Assembly (NCBI GenBank): GCA_020439485.1
Contig: JAGQSP010000011.1
Span: 1 to 7,412 of the forward strand
DNA from: Acidimicrobiales bacterium
GTDB lineage: Bacteria; Actinomycetota; Acidimicrobiia; Acidimicrobiales; Poriferisodalaceae
Direction of reading: 5' to 3'
Length of the DNA stretch: 7,412 bases
Shown here: one piece after another, positions 1 to 6,979 of the stretch
How the letters are laid out: each line of letters starts with the position of its first letter
Position numbering within the stretch: the first letter of the stretch is position 1
Made by a program: the position numbers and the translations under genes
Notes under the pieces: generated by a model
Told to the model about the DNA's origin: nothing
Databases searched by the model: none
Seen by the model: only the letters and a program-made list of their open reading frames with translations

Positions 1-72
1 AAGTCGTCGTGGTCGAGCCACCGGGTGTGGTGGTGGTCGTCGTGCTCGTCGTTGTAGTGGTGGTGGCGCCTC
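1..72 (-). repeat. Low-complexity Thr-codon tract (ACC/ACG/ACA runs)
   Basis: On the minus strand this stretch is almost wholly ACN codons, interrupted by one Ser and a PGGS segment. It encodes a Thr-rich flexible and potentially glycosylated stalk at the end of the visible surface protein. Such tracts are prone to length change by replication slippage. Confidence 0.7.
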
Positions 73-2041
73 CACCGGTCTGGATCGTCTCGTTCAGGGT
101 GTCGTCGACGATGCCGACCACCGCCTGAACAGCACCCGCATCGAGTGGACTGCCATTGACCTCGTTGCCACCGGTGACGGTAACCGTGTTCGAGACCGAC
201 TCTCCGGCCGACCCCACCACCAACAACTCGAGATCGACGTTGGCCGTCAACCCCACCGGAATCAGGCCCAGATGGATACACACAACATCGCCGTTGGACG
301 GGCCGCACGACCAGCCATCTCCGCTGAACGAGTCATAGGCCAGACCCACCGGCAGATCGTCGACCAGTGTGACACCACCCGATGTAGGCGAGGGTCCGAC
401 GTTGGTGACGCCCATGCGATAGGTCACCAGCGAGCCGGCGACCAGGTCGTCGAGCCTGGTCATGGTCACATCCAGCTCGGCGAACGGTACCGGCGCGTTG
501 TCGGTATCGGTGTTGTTGGTAGGGACTGCGTCGGACGAGCTGGCCTGCACCGAAACCTGAACGTTCGCCGTCGGTACCGCGTTGGCGGTGATACCGACCT
601 CGAGATCGAACGAGGTGCTCGTCGAGTCGGCCATGGCACCGTCTAGATAGTCACAATCGACCAGGTGGTCGTTTGGGGCGGCTTGTGGGGTGCAGCTCCA
701 CGAAGCCGAGCCAGTTCCGGAGACTCCCGAATATGAGGCACCGTCGGGAAGCTGTACCGACACCGTCAACGGTGCGTTTGCGTTGCCCGGACCCAGGTTG
801 TCGACATCGATAGTCCACTTGTTGGTCTCACCCAACCGGAAGTCTTCGGCGCTCGAAACGGCAACGCGCACGTCTGCCGAATCGCGGAACCCGAAGTCGA
901 CATCGGTGCGATCCTGACCCGCCGTCAGCGAGATGTTCGCAGTGCCGTCGTGTGCCTCGTCGACGTCGTAGGTAGGCACCAGGCCGTTGCCGCTTGCCGT
1001 GGGCACCGACACCGAAAGGAATCCGGCCGGGAGCCCGTCGATCGAATAGATGCCCGATCCGTTGGTGACAGCGCTCCACGTGTGCGGATTGGCCTGCAGG
1101 TCATACCAGACAACCTCGACGGTCATCGATGCGATGCCGCTCTCGCTGGGGTCTTTCACCCCATCACCATCGAGGTCGTACCAGACCAGGTCGGCGATGC
1201 TCGCGCCACCGGTCCAGGCAAAATCGACCGCGTAGTTGATCGTCTCGTCGGCCAGCGTTCCCCCGTCGTCGATCAAGGCCACCGTGGCCGTGTTGTCGAA
1301 GCCCCCGTCGGGGTCGAGGGTGCCCACCAGACCCGTGGGCAATGTGAGGCTGTCGATGTCGACGGTCACGTTGCCTTCGGGAAGGCCCTGGACCACCCAG
1401 AATCCGTTCTCGTCGGTGGTCGTGGTGACCACATAGTCGGTGCCCCCGTTTGCACCGGGCCAGGTCACGGTGACGTCGACGCCTTCCAGCAAGATGTCTT
1501 CGACGGCCGGGGCCGCCGCTCCGTCGCCGTCGATGTCGAACCACAGCGTGTCGCCGACCTCGCCCTGGCCCAGGTAGCCAAAGTCGAGGGCTAGGTTGGT
1601 CGGTGACCCGGCTGTCAGCGTCACCTCGGCGCTGTGTGGAGTGCCGATGGGGCCCGACAGCACCGAGTCGTCGAAGTCGTGGGTGGGTGTGACGTTGCCA
1701 GGCAGGGTCAAAGCGTCGACGGTGACCGTGATCGGAACGTCGAACGCCAGCGAACCCACCGACCACAAGCCGTCGGCGTCTGTGGTTGTCGACGCCGTTT
1801 GAGGCGAGCCATCGTTCCAGGCCAGATCTACGGTGACACCAGCCAAGCCGACCTCACCGATGTCGAACACTCCGTCGAAGTCTGCGTCGAGCCAGACCCT
1901 GTCCCCCAGCACGCCCGTGCTCTGGGCCGACAGGTCGGCGGCCGCGGCTGGGTTGGCCAGCATCGAAACGACGATGGCACCGAGCGACCCCAGCAGGGCC
2001 AACCGGATTCCGCGTTCTCGCAATGTCTGCCGCTGAGTCAT
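1..2041 (-). CDS. Large secreted SdrD B-like / DUF11 repeat surface protein (3' end outside window)
   Basis: The reading frame is open from an ATG at 2041 to the left edge: 680 codons with no stop, so the C-terminus is missing. Residues 1-35 form a signal peptide (basic n-region MTQRQTLRERGIR, hydrophobic core, then PAAAA before D36). Three SdrD B-like (Cna-B type) domains start near residues 43, 160 and 278. They carry the acidic Ca-binding-like motifs DADFDGVFDIGE, DIDGDG and DLDGDGVKDPSESG, followed by the 'DFGY/DFGF' ends typical of these modules. Two DUF11-like domains start near residues 388 and 521 (VDNLGPG and VTNVGPS motifs, one Cys pair in each). From about residue 657 a Thr-rich stalk begins (runs of T with S, P and GG). 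Such proteins are secreted or wall-associated and often adhesive; that role is inferred. An anchor or further domains should lie beyond the edge. The ribosome binding site is weak (GGAA about 10 bases upstream). Confidence 0.9.
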   Translation of the reverse strand, partial: MTQRQTLRERGIRLALLGSLGAIVVSMLANPAAAADLSAQSTGVLGDRVWLDADFDGVFDIGEVGLAGVTVDLAWNDGSPQTASTTTDADGLWSVGSLAFDVPITVTVDALTLPGNVTPTHDFDDSVLSGPIGTPHSAEVTLTAGSPTNLALDFGYLGQGEVGDTLWFDIDGDGAAAPAVEDILLEGVDVTVTWPGANGGTDYVVTTTTDENGFWVVQGLPEGNVTVDIDSLTLPTGLVGTLDPDGGFDNTATVALIDDGGTLADETINYAVDFAWTGGASIADLVWYDLDGDGVKDPSESGIASMTVEVVWYDLQANPHTWSAVTNGSGIYSIDGLPAGFLSVSVPTASGNGLVPTYDVDEAHDGTANISLTAGQDRTDVDFGFRDSADVRVAVSSAEDFRLGETNKWTIDVDNLGPGNANAPLTVSVQLPDGASYSGVSGTGSASWSCTPQAAPNDHLVDCDYLDGAMADSTSTSFDLEVGITANAVPTANVQVSVQASSSDAVPTNNTDTDNAPVPFAELDVTMTRLDDLVAGSLVTYRMGVTNVGPSPTSGGVTLVDDLPVGLAYDSFSGDGWSCGPSNGDVVCIHLGLIPVGLTANVDLELLVVGSAGESVSNTVTVTGGNEVNGSPLDAGAVQAVVGIVDDTLNETIQTGGGATTTTTTSTTTTTTPGGSTTTT

Positions 2042-2193
2042 GGGTTCGGTTCCGTTCGACGAACACTCGTAACGGCCACCCATCGGCACTATCGGGCTCG
2101 AAATCAACCCGTTCGAAGGGTTGCTGGCAACGTGCCGAGGGTTCAACTAGGATTCACGAGTCCGCTGAGCCGACCACCCGAGGATCACCACCG
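2042..2193. promoter_or_regulatory. Divergent intergenic region between the surface protein gene and the 33-aa membrane peptide gene
   Basis: This 152-base spacer must hold promoters for both directions. For the plus strand, a -10-like TAGGAT at 2148-2153 has a weak -35-like TGGCAA 17 bases upstream (2125-2130), which would place transcription start near 2160. No convincing -35/-10 pair is visible on the minus strand. An inverted repeat sits in the middle and is listed separately. The promoter assignment is tentative. Confidence 0.35.
2106..2122. promoter_or_regulatory. Inverted repeat AACCC-g-TTCGAA-GGGTT, possible operator
   Basis: The half-sites AACCC and GGGTT flank a TTCGAA core, with one unpaired G breaking the symmetry. 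There is no loop, so this looks more like a DNA-binding palindrome than an RNA hairpin. Its position midway between divergent genes fits a shared operator. The binding protein is unknown. Confidence 0.3.
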
Positions 2194-2295
2194 ATGGCCG
2201 AAGACGACGACTTCATTCTGCTGTTCGCCGGCACCGTGGCGATCGTGGTCGCCGTGGTCATTTCCAGCCTCGTGGCCCTGGCGATCGCCATCTGA
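2194..2295 (+). CDS. Small single-span membrane protein, 33 aa
   Basis: The ATG at 2194 is preceded by GAGGA at 2180-2184 with a nine-base spacer, which is a good ribosome binding site and fixes this start over longer in-frame options upstream. The product has a short acidic head (MAEDDD) followed by one hydrophobic helix of about 26 residues (FILLFAGTVAIVVAVVISSLVALAIAI) ending directly at the stop. No family is recognised. The acidic N-terminus and the lack of any positive charge leave the orientation uncertain. The gene is followed at once by a terminator-like hairpin, so it is probably its own transcription unit. Standard callers would skip it for length. Possible roles (inferred only): a regulator of, or partner for, a larger membrane protein. 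Confidence 0.65.
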   Translation: MAEDDDFILLFAGTVAIVVAVVISSLVALAIAI

Positions 2296-2296
2296 A

Positions 2297-2320
2297 AGCG
2301 CCCCCTGGGGCTCCGTTTTT
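2297..2320 (+). terminator. Probable rho-independent terminator
   Basis: A short GC stem (GCCC pairing with GGGC around a four-base loop, with further partial pairing AG/CT outside) is followed by TCCG and then TTTTT at 2316-2320. It starts two bases after the stop of the small membrane protein. The stem is short, so strength is uncertain. Confidence 0.5.
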
Positions 2321-2379
2321 GTAACGAGTTGTCGACGCCGTTGCCTTGAGCCGGCACCACTTGCCTCCGATCGGAGAGC

Positions 2380-4998
2380 ATGGCATCGGCCCGCGACCTC
2401 TTTTGTGCACTTCGGGCGACACTTGTCGTCGCGCTCATAGCAGCGGTATCGATCGCAGCGGTCCCTGCACCGGCATCTGCGGCCCAGCTCGTAGACCTGA
2501 GGTTCGACGACACGACCCCGGGGGTGCTGGTGGTCGAGTGGACTATCGACGACGCTGCTCGATCGACCCTGTTGTGGGGTACCGACACGACCTACGGACG
2601 GGCTGCGGTGAAGGCCACGCCGGCCACTACCCACCGGGTCGAAATAATCGACGCCGAATGTGGCACTACCTACCACTTTGCGGTGGTGATGGTGGGCCCA
2701 GACGCGGTCGTCACCAATAGCGCCGGCCACGCCCACGTCACACCCGAATGTGAACCCCCGGGCGACCCGGCGCCAGGCATGGGTGTGCCCGAGGTCGAAG
2801 TGGGACGCGACACAGCGATCGTCACTTGGCGGTCGGCAGCCCCCGGGTTCGGGTCGATCGTGTACGGCCGCGAACTGCCCTACGACTCGGTCGTGACCGA
2901 GCCAGGTGAGTTGGCGGTCGATGTACACCGGGTGAAGCTCGAAGGGCTTCAGTGCTCGACCTCGTATCACTTCGCAGCCATTACCCGAACGGTCGATGGC
3001 CTGTTCGAATCCTCCGACGACAACGTGCTGACCACCACGGCATGCCAGACGTTCATCTCCGACGTGGGGGTCGACGTCGGATCCACCACGGCGACGTTGT
3101 CGTGGACGACCGCAGCGTTCGCCGACTCGTGGGTCGACGTCGAGGCGGTGGGCACCTTCGATACGGTTGCGGGCACCACACACCGGGTCGATCTGACAGA
3201 CCTTTCTTGCGCCACCGACTATCGATACGTCCTCGGGGCAACAGACCCGCTCGGTGCCGAGTTCTCGGTATCGGGCGAGTTCTCGACGCCCGCGTGCGAT
3301 CAGACCGACCCCATCCCCGGCCTGCCCGGCCAGGACGCGACACCCAACAATCCGACACCGGCCATTGCCGATCCAGTGGTAGAGCTGGGAGAGACGAGCC
3401 TGGCCGTCTCGTGGACCACAGACGTCGTCACCGGCGGCCAGGTGGCGTGGGCGCTGATCCGCGACCCGGCCGGCGTCGAACCCGCCCGGACGGTGTTGGC
3501 GACCCCTGACGCGGGTGTCGCCCACCGCGTCGACATCTACGAACTGGAATGTGGCACCGACTACTCGCTGCGCATCGAGGTGATCTCGGCGACGGGGGCC
3601 AGGGTCGAGCAGCCGCTGGAGGCATCCACGCTTGCATGCGGCTCGGGTATCGAGATCGATCCCCCGACCACCACCGACCCTGAAGAACCCGCAACTCCCC
3701 CGCTGCGAGTCATCCACGAGAAGGTCGCCGACGTATCGAAGACTTCCGCGACGCTGGTTTGGGTGACCGACCTTCCGGGAACCGGAGTTGTCCGCTTCGA
3801 CAGTGTCGAGGCCGCCAACGATGGCCTCGACCGACAGGTGTCCAGCTCGGTGCCTGGCGTCAGCCAGCGGCTGGTGCTGAACGATCTCCAGTGCGGAACC
3901 AGCTATCTCTATTCGATCTCGGCCATCTCCGCCGCGGGCGTGACAACCGATGCACAGCCGGGCGAGTTCCGCACCAACAACTGCGAAGGCGCCGACCTGA
4001 TCGACATCGACGTGCGGCCAAGTGACACTGCCGTGGTCGTGGCCTGGAAAACCGACGTGCGAGCCGACTCGTTGGTGATCTTCGGCGTCGACCGAACCTA
4101 CGGCGCAGCGGTGTACTCGCCGGCCCGGACGACCGACCACCAGATGGTTCTCAACGGTCTGCGCTGCGACACGACCTACCACCTGAGAGTCATGTCCAAT
4201 ACCGGCTCTGGTGCGGCGACATACAGCGCCGACATGTCTACGACTACCCAGCCCTGCCGGTCCGATCCCACCGATCCGGGGCCCGGCCCCATAGACCCCA
4301 CCGACCCAGGGCCAGGCCCCACAGACCCGGGACCCGACCCCGCAGACCCAGGGCCGGACCCCACCGACCCCGGAACCGACCCAGGGCCGGACCCCACCGA
4401 TCCCGGACCCGACCCCACAGACCCGGGCCCGGCGACGCCGCTGGCGTTGACCGACGTCGAGGTCACGGCGGGCTTGGTGACGGCCACGGTTTCGTGGATC
4501 ACCGACAAGCCATCGATCGGCGCAGCCGAATACGGCCTCAGCACCGCCTACGGCAGCCGCGTCGACTCGACCGACCAGGCCATGCGTCACCTGGTGACCA
4601 TCGGTGGCCTGAGCTGCTCGACGACGTACCACCTGCGCGTGTTCGCTCGCGCCAGCGATGGCAGCGCAGCTGCCTCGAACGACGTCAGCTTCGGCACACA
4701 ACCATGCCCGGACGACACCCTGAGGTTCGTGGGCGTCAACGCCGCCACCGACGCCGACCGGGCCGTGGTGCTGGTCACTACCTCTGTCGAGGCGGCGGTG
4801 CGGGTCAGATGGGGTGAGGGGTCGAGCCTCACCAACGCCATCGGGCCGACCCAGCCAGCGCTGGTGCACAGCATCGAGCTGGAGAACCTGGCCTGCGGGA
4901 CCACCTATGGCTATCAGGTCGAAGCAACCACCGCAGATCGGTTCGCGAACACGACAAGGCTCGAGTTCACAACCCCACAGTGCCGCGCCAGTGGGTAG
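2380..4998 (+). CDS. Secreted protein of eight Cys-paired fibronectin type III-like domains, 872 aa
   Basis: The ATG at 2380 follows GGAGAG with very short spacing. Residues 1-34 form a signal peptide (core TLVVALIAAVSIAAV, then PAPASA before A35/Q36). Eight FN3-like beta-sandwich repeats follow. Each has a central 'W.T' or equivalent strand (for example VEWTID, LSWTTA, VSWITD), a 'HRV.L..L.C.T.Y' core and a closing '(S/T)T..C' strand. The two Cys of each repeat lie 29-30 residues apart: 94/124, 192/222, 277/306, 391/420, 505/535, 596/626, 746/776, 839/868. These sixteen are the only Cys of the mature chain. A 61-residue Pro/Asp/Gly linker (627-687) separates domains 6 and 7. There is no anchor, sorting signal or enzyme domain, so the protein is probably released or held by partners. 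FN3 arrays in secreted bacterial proteins usually bind ligands or act as spacers. The stop overlaps the next gene, implying coupling to that membrane protein. Confidence 0.93.
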   Translation: MASARDLFCALRATLVVALIAAVSIAAVPAPASAAQLVDLRFDDTTPGVLVVEWTIDDAARSTLLWGTDTTYGRAAVKATPATTHRVEIIDAECGTTYHFAVVMVGPDAVVTNSAGHAHVTPECEPPGDPAPGMGVPEVEVGRDTAIVTWRSAAPGFGSIVYGRELPYDSVVTEPGELAVDVHRVKLEGLQCSTSYHFAAITRTVDGLFESSDDNVLTTTACQTFISDVGVDVGSTTATLSWTTAAFADSWVDVEAVGTFDTVAGTTHRVDLTDLSCATDYRYVLGATDPLGAEFSVSGEFSTPACDQTDPIPGLPGQDATPNNPTPAIADPVVELGETSLAVSWTTDVVTGGQVAWALIRDPAGVEPARTVLATPDAGVAHRVDIYELECGTDYSLRIEVISATGARVEQPLEASTLACGSGIEIDPPTTTDPEEPATPPLRVIHEKVADVSKTSATLVWVTDLPGTGVVRFDSVEAANDGLDRQVSSSVPGVSQRLVLNDLQCGTSYLYSISAISAAGVTTDAQPGEFRTNNCEGADLIDIDVRPSDTAVVVAWKTDVRADSLVIFGVDRTYGAAVYSPARTTDHQMVLNGLRCDTTYHLRVMSNTGSGAATYSADMSTTTQPCRSDPTDPGPGPIDPTDPGPGPTDPGPDPADPGPDPTDPGTDPGPDPTDPGPDPTDPGPATPLALTDVEVTAGLVTATVSWITDKPSIGAAEYGLSTAYGSRVDSTDQAMRHLVTIGGLSCSTTYHLRVFARASDGSAAASNDVSFGTQPCPDDTLRFVGVNAATDADRAVVLVTTSVEAAVRVRWGEGSSLTNAIGPTQPALVHSIELENLACGTTYGYQVEATTADRFANTTRLEFTTPQCRASG
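4258..4440 (+). repeat. Tandem PTDPGP/D linker repeat inside the FN3 protein gene
   Basis: Roughly ten imperfect copies of an 18-base hexapeptide unit of the PTDPGP / PADPGP type, built from GAC CCN and GGN CCN codons, encode residues 627-687. The product is an extended acidic Pro-rich hinge splitting the array into six plus two domains. At the DNA level it is a tandem repeat and may vary in copy number between strains. Confidence 0.85.
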
Positions 4999-5884
4999 TC
5001 TCGGGTCGGTGGAAGCACAGGCCTACGCAGCCCCCAATCCTGCGCCCAGTCCAGACGTCAAGCCCGGCAAGTTCTGGTACTGGATTGCCGGAGCGCTGGG
5101 GCTGGCCGCGCTGGTTTTCGGCGCCCTGGGTGTGGCCAACATCGTCGGCCTCTTCTCCAACATCGAGCGCTTCACCAGCCCCCAGGTGTTGACCGTCACC
5201 ACCGACCGGCCGGTCACGCGCACGGTGTTCACCGACACCCGATCGGCCAACGTCGACATCACGATCGTGCGTCTCGACGGTGGATCTACCCAACCGAGGG
5301 TGTTCTCCGCGGGCAGCGACTTCGAGTTCGAGGTCAACGGCGTGCCCTGGTACCGGGTTGCCGAGGTCAGGTTCCCCGACGCCGGAACCTTCGAAATGAG
5401 CGCAACACCCGTCGGCGCCGAGTTCGCCCTGGTGCCCGAGTTCGAACCCTTCTTCGTGCGGATCGGCGCCTGGTTCGGGGGCGCCGGCCTGGCGGCGGCC
5501 GCGGGCCTGGTGGTGCTGATAGTCACCCTCGTCAGGCGTAGGCGCGCCAAGCGCAGACTCGAGCCTCCTATGGCCTCGTGGGGGCAACCGCCCGCCCCCG
5601 GCGGATGGCAAGCTCCGCCCCCGGCCGCACAAGACGGGTGGCAGCCACCGCCGCCTCCGCCGGCTTGGCCCGCGCCATCCCAGGCTCCAACTCCGCAAGG
5701 CGCTCAGCAGCCAGCGCCCGCCCCACAACCCGAACCCGAGCCCGAACCCCAGGGACCTCCACCCAAGTCGTCGTCGTTCGACCCGTTCGCTCCGCCGCCG
5801 GCTCCGCGACCGCCCGACCCAACGCCGCCGTACAACCCCATCATCAATCCTCCGGAAGACTCGGGGCCGGTTTCGAAGGGTTGA
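4991..5884 (+). CDS. Two-span membrane protein with Pro-rich cytoplasmic tail, about 297 aa
   Basis: The GTG at 4991 overlaps the stop of the FN3 gene (GTGGGTAG), suggesting translational coupling. An in-frame GTG at 5009 (VEAQAYAAPN...) is an equally possible start, and neither has a clear Shine-Dalgarno site. From the 4991 start, helix 1 is about residues 29-55 (WYWIAGALGLAALVFGALG...). An extracytoplasmic beta-rich segment of about 105 residues follows (56-160) with no Cys. Helix 2 is about 161-181, then RRRRAKRR and a 109-residue cytoplasmic tail rich in Pro, Gln, Ala and Trp, including a PEPEPEP run. The positive cluster after helix 2 sets both termini inside. The helix - about 100-residue outer domain - helix - basic patch arrangement resembles a common uncharacterised actinobacterial membrane family; that is recollection, not a search. 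The gene pair suggests a membrane partner for the FN3 protein. Function is unknown. Confidence 0.85.
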   Translation: MGSLGSVEAQAYAAPNPAPSPDVKPGKFWYWIAGALGLAALVFGALGVANIVGLFSNIERFTSPQVLTVTTDRPVTRTVFTDTRSANVDITIVRLDGGSTQPRVFSAGSDFEFEVNGVPWYRVAEVRFPDAGTFEMSATPVGAEFALVPEFEPFFVRIGAWFGGAGLAAAAGLVVLIVTLVRRRRAKRRLEPPMASWGQPPAPGGWQAPPPAAQDGWQPPPPPPAWPAPSQAPTPQGAQQPAPAPQPEPEPEPQGPPPKSSSFDPFAPPPAPRPPDPTPPYNPIINPPEDSGPVSKG

Positions 5885-5901
5885 TCGAGGGGCCCGTCGG
5901 C

Positions 5902-6894
5902 TCAGTCCCCGAACCTGCTCCTGCAATCGGGTACCGGAGCCACCGCAATCCGCCCGCCACACGACGCCCCCACGAGGCTGGCGTCAGAAGTGTTCGGCGC
6001 CGCGGCGATCAGCAGGTCGCAAGCGACCATGTCGCCCTCGCTGCATTCGTCGGACACCCTGCCGAGGCCCTCCGACGACGCCAAGATGAGGCCATCTGGC
6101 CCCAACTCGAGCCCCTCCGAGCACAAGCGCTCTGGCGAGCGTGCCTGGCCATCGGCGCCACATGCGACCGCGATCTGTCGGTACTCGCCAGGTCGGAAGG
6201 CCCTGAACCACAGCAGGTCACAGCCGAACATGCGACCTTTTCGGCAGTCGCTCGCCAGAGCGTCCAGCGAGGCATCGTCGCCGATCTGGGCCGCAAACCC
6301 GTCGAACGCGACGTCGAGATCATCGGCGAGGCAGTTCCCGATCGCTTCACCCATCACCTGGTCGGCCTCGTCGGATCGGCCCACCGCCAACACCCGTGCC
6401 GGGTCGGCCGCATTGACAAAGACGTAGGAGGCCACACATCGAGCACCCGGCCGGTCGACCTCGAAGCCCATCACCGCCGACAGCTGAGCCGCCACCTCGT
6501 CTTGGAACCATTGCTGATCCACCAGCGAGGGAACACAGTTGCGGGTCGCCTCGAACACCGCCACCCGGGCCTCGTCGCCATCCGGGCCGATCTCGCTGAG
6601 GGCGGCCTCTCTGGTCGAATCCTCGATGATCGAGTCGAAGCACGACCGTTCCTCGGGCAACAAGAATCGGTACGCGGTGACGCCGCCAGGGTCGGCCCCT
6701 TGGTCGATCGCCGCCTGTCGCCTCGCCTCTGAGCTGACCGGGTCTACGTCGTCGGGCCCGCAGGCACCGGCCACGACTGCCAACGCCAGTACAGCCGCGC
6801 GAACCATCAGTCGCGCCCGCATCGAGCCCGCCGGGGCGCGATTGTTCCGACCGCCAGAACCCACCGCCTCGACCGCGCAACAGGGCTGATACAA
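5902..6894 (-). CDS. Putative lipoprotein with duplicated Cys motif, CGGR C-terminus
   Basis: A lipoprotein-type leader MRARLMVRAAVLALAVVAGAC ends in an AGAC lipobox; the lipidated Cys would be residue 45 of the long form. About 285 mature residues follow, with about a dozen further Cys. Two related segments are visible: SDCRKGRMFGCDLLWF...ACG and DECSEGDMVACDLLIAAAP...SCGGR. The second matches a C-terminal motif common in secreted or membrane actinobacterial proteins (recollection). No enzyme signature is recognised. Start choice: the TTG at 6894 has AAAGGAGA on the minus strand at 6910-6903, with nine bases between GGAG and the start, the best ribosome binding site in the window. It adds 24 residues (with a CC pair) before the leader. 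The ATG at 6822 gives a textbook 21-residue leader but only a weak GGCGGG upstream. The gene is convergent with its left neighbour (17-base gap) and divergent from the ArsC-like gene. Confidence 0.87.
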   Translation of the reverse strand: MYQPCCAVEAVGSGGRNNRAPAGSMRARLMVRAAVLALAVVAGACGPDDVDPVSSEARRQAAIDQGADPGGVTAYRFLLPEERSCFDSIIEDSTREAALSEIGPDGDEARVAVFEATRNCVPSLVDQQWFQDEVAAQLSAVMGFEVDRPGARCVASYVFVNAADPARVLAVGRSDEADQVMGEAIGNCLADDLDVAFDGFAAQIGDDASLDALASDCRKGRMFGCDLLWFRAFRPGEYRQIAVACGADGQARSPERLCSEGLELGPDGLILASSEGLGRVSDECSEGDMVACDLLIAAAPNTSDASLVGASCGGRIAVAPVPDCRSRFGD

Positions 6895-6902
6895 AACGAC
6901 TC

Positions 6903-6910
6903 TCTCCTTT
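6903..6910 (-). promoter_or_regulatory. Strong Shine-Dalgarno site (AAAGGAGA) for the TTG start at 6894
   Basis: Read on the minus strand, this is an eight-base match to the anti-SD region, with GGAG nine bases from the TTG. It is the main reason for preferring the unusual TTG start over the downstream ATG at 6822. Confidence 0.6.
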
Positions 6911-6932
6911 GCTCAGAGGCTACGATCTTCAT

Positions 6933-6946
6933 CCCGGATATCCGGG
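6933..6946. promoter_or_regulatory. Perfect 14-bp palindrome CCCGGATATCCGGG, candidate operator
   Basis: The sequence equals its own reverse complement over 14 bases, and symmetry stops abruptly on both sides. It lies in the 85-base spacer between the divergent lipoprotein and ArsC-like genes. A -10-like TACGAT at 6921-6926 on the plus strand would put transcription start about at the palindrome, so a bound repressor could block the ArsC-like gene. No -35 match is visible. The regulator is unknown; an ArsR-type protein is only a guess from the neighbour. Confidence 0.45.
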
Positions 6947-6979
6947 TCCGAGCCCACTAACCACGGAGATGTTCTGCGG

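Noticed and set aside
950..1594. 214-residue plus-strand open frame
   Set aside because: It lies opposite the SdrD B-like domains. The minus-strand frame gives recognisable modules, so this is a shadow.
2185..4869. 894-residue minus-strand open frame opposite the FN3 gene
   Set aside because: Low-complexity Arg/Gly/Val-rich product with no signal or domain. It is the antisense shadow of a high-GC gene whose plus-strand product has clear repeats and a signal peptide.
5885..5905. GGGG/CCCC pairing between the convergent genes as a bidirectional terminator
   Set aside because: Only a short imperfect stem with a long loop and no T-tract on either strand.
4967..5962. 331-residue minus-strand open frame
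   Set aside because: Antisense shadow of the two-span membrane protein; the product is Arg/Gly-rich with no sensible features.
5578..6732. 384-residue plus-strand open frame spanning the convergent junction
   Set aside because: Arg/Ala-rich shadow crossing two well-supported genes in another frame and on the other strand.
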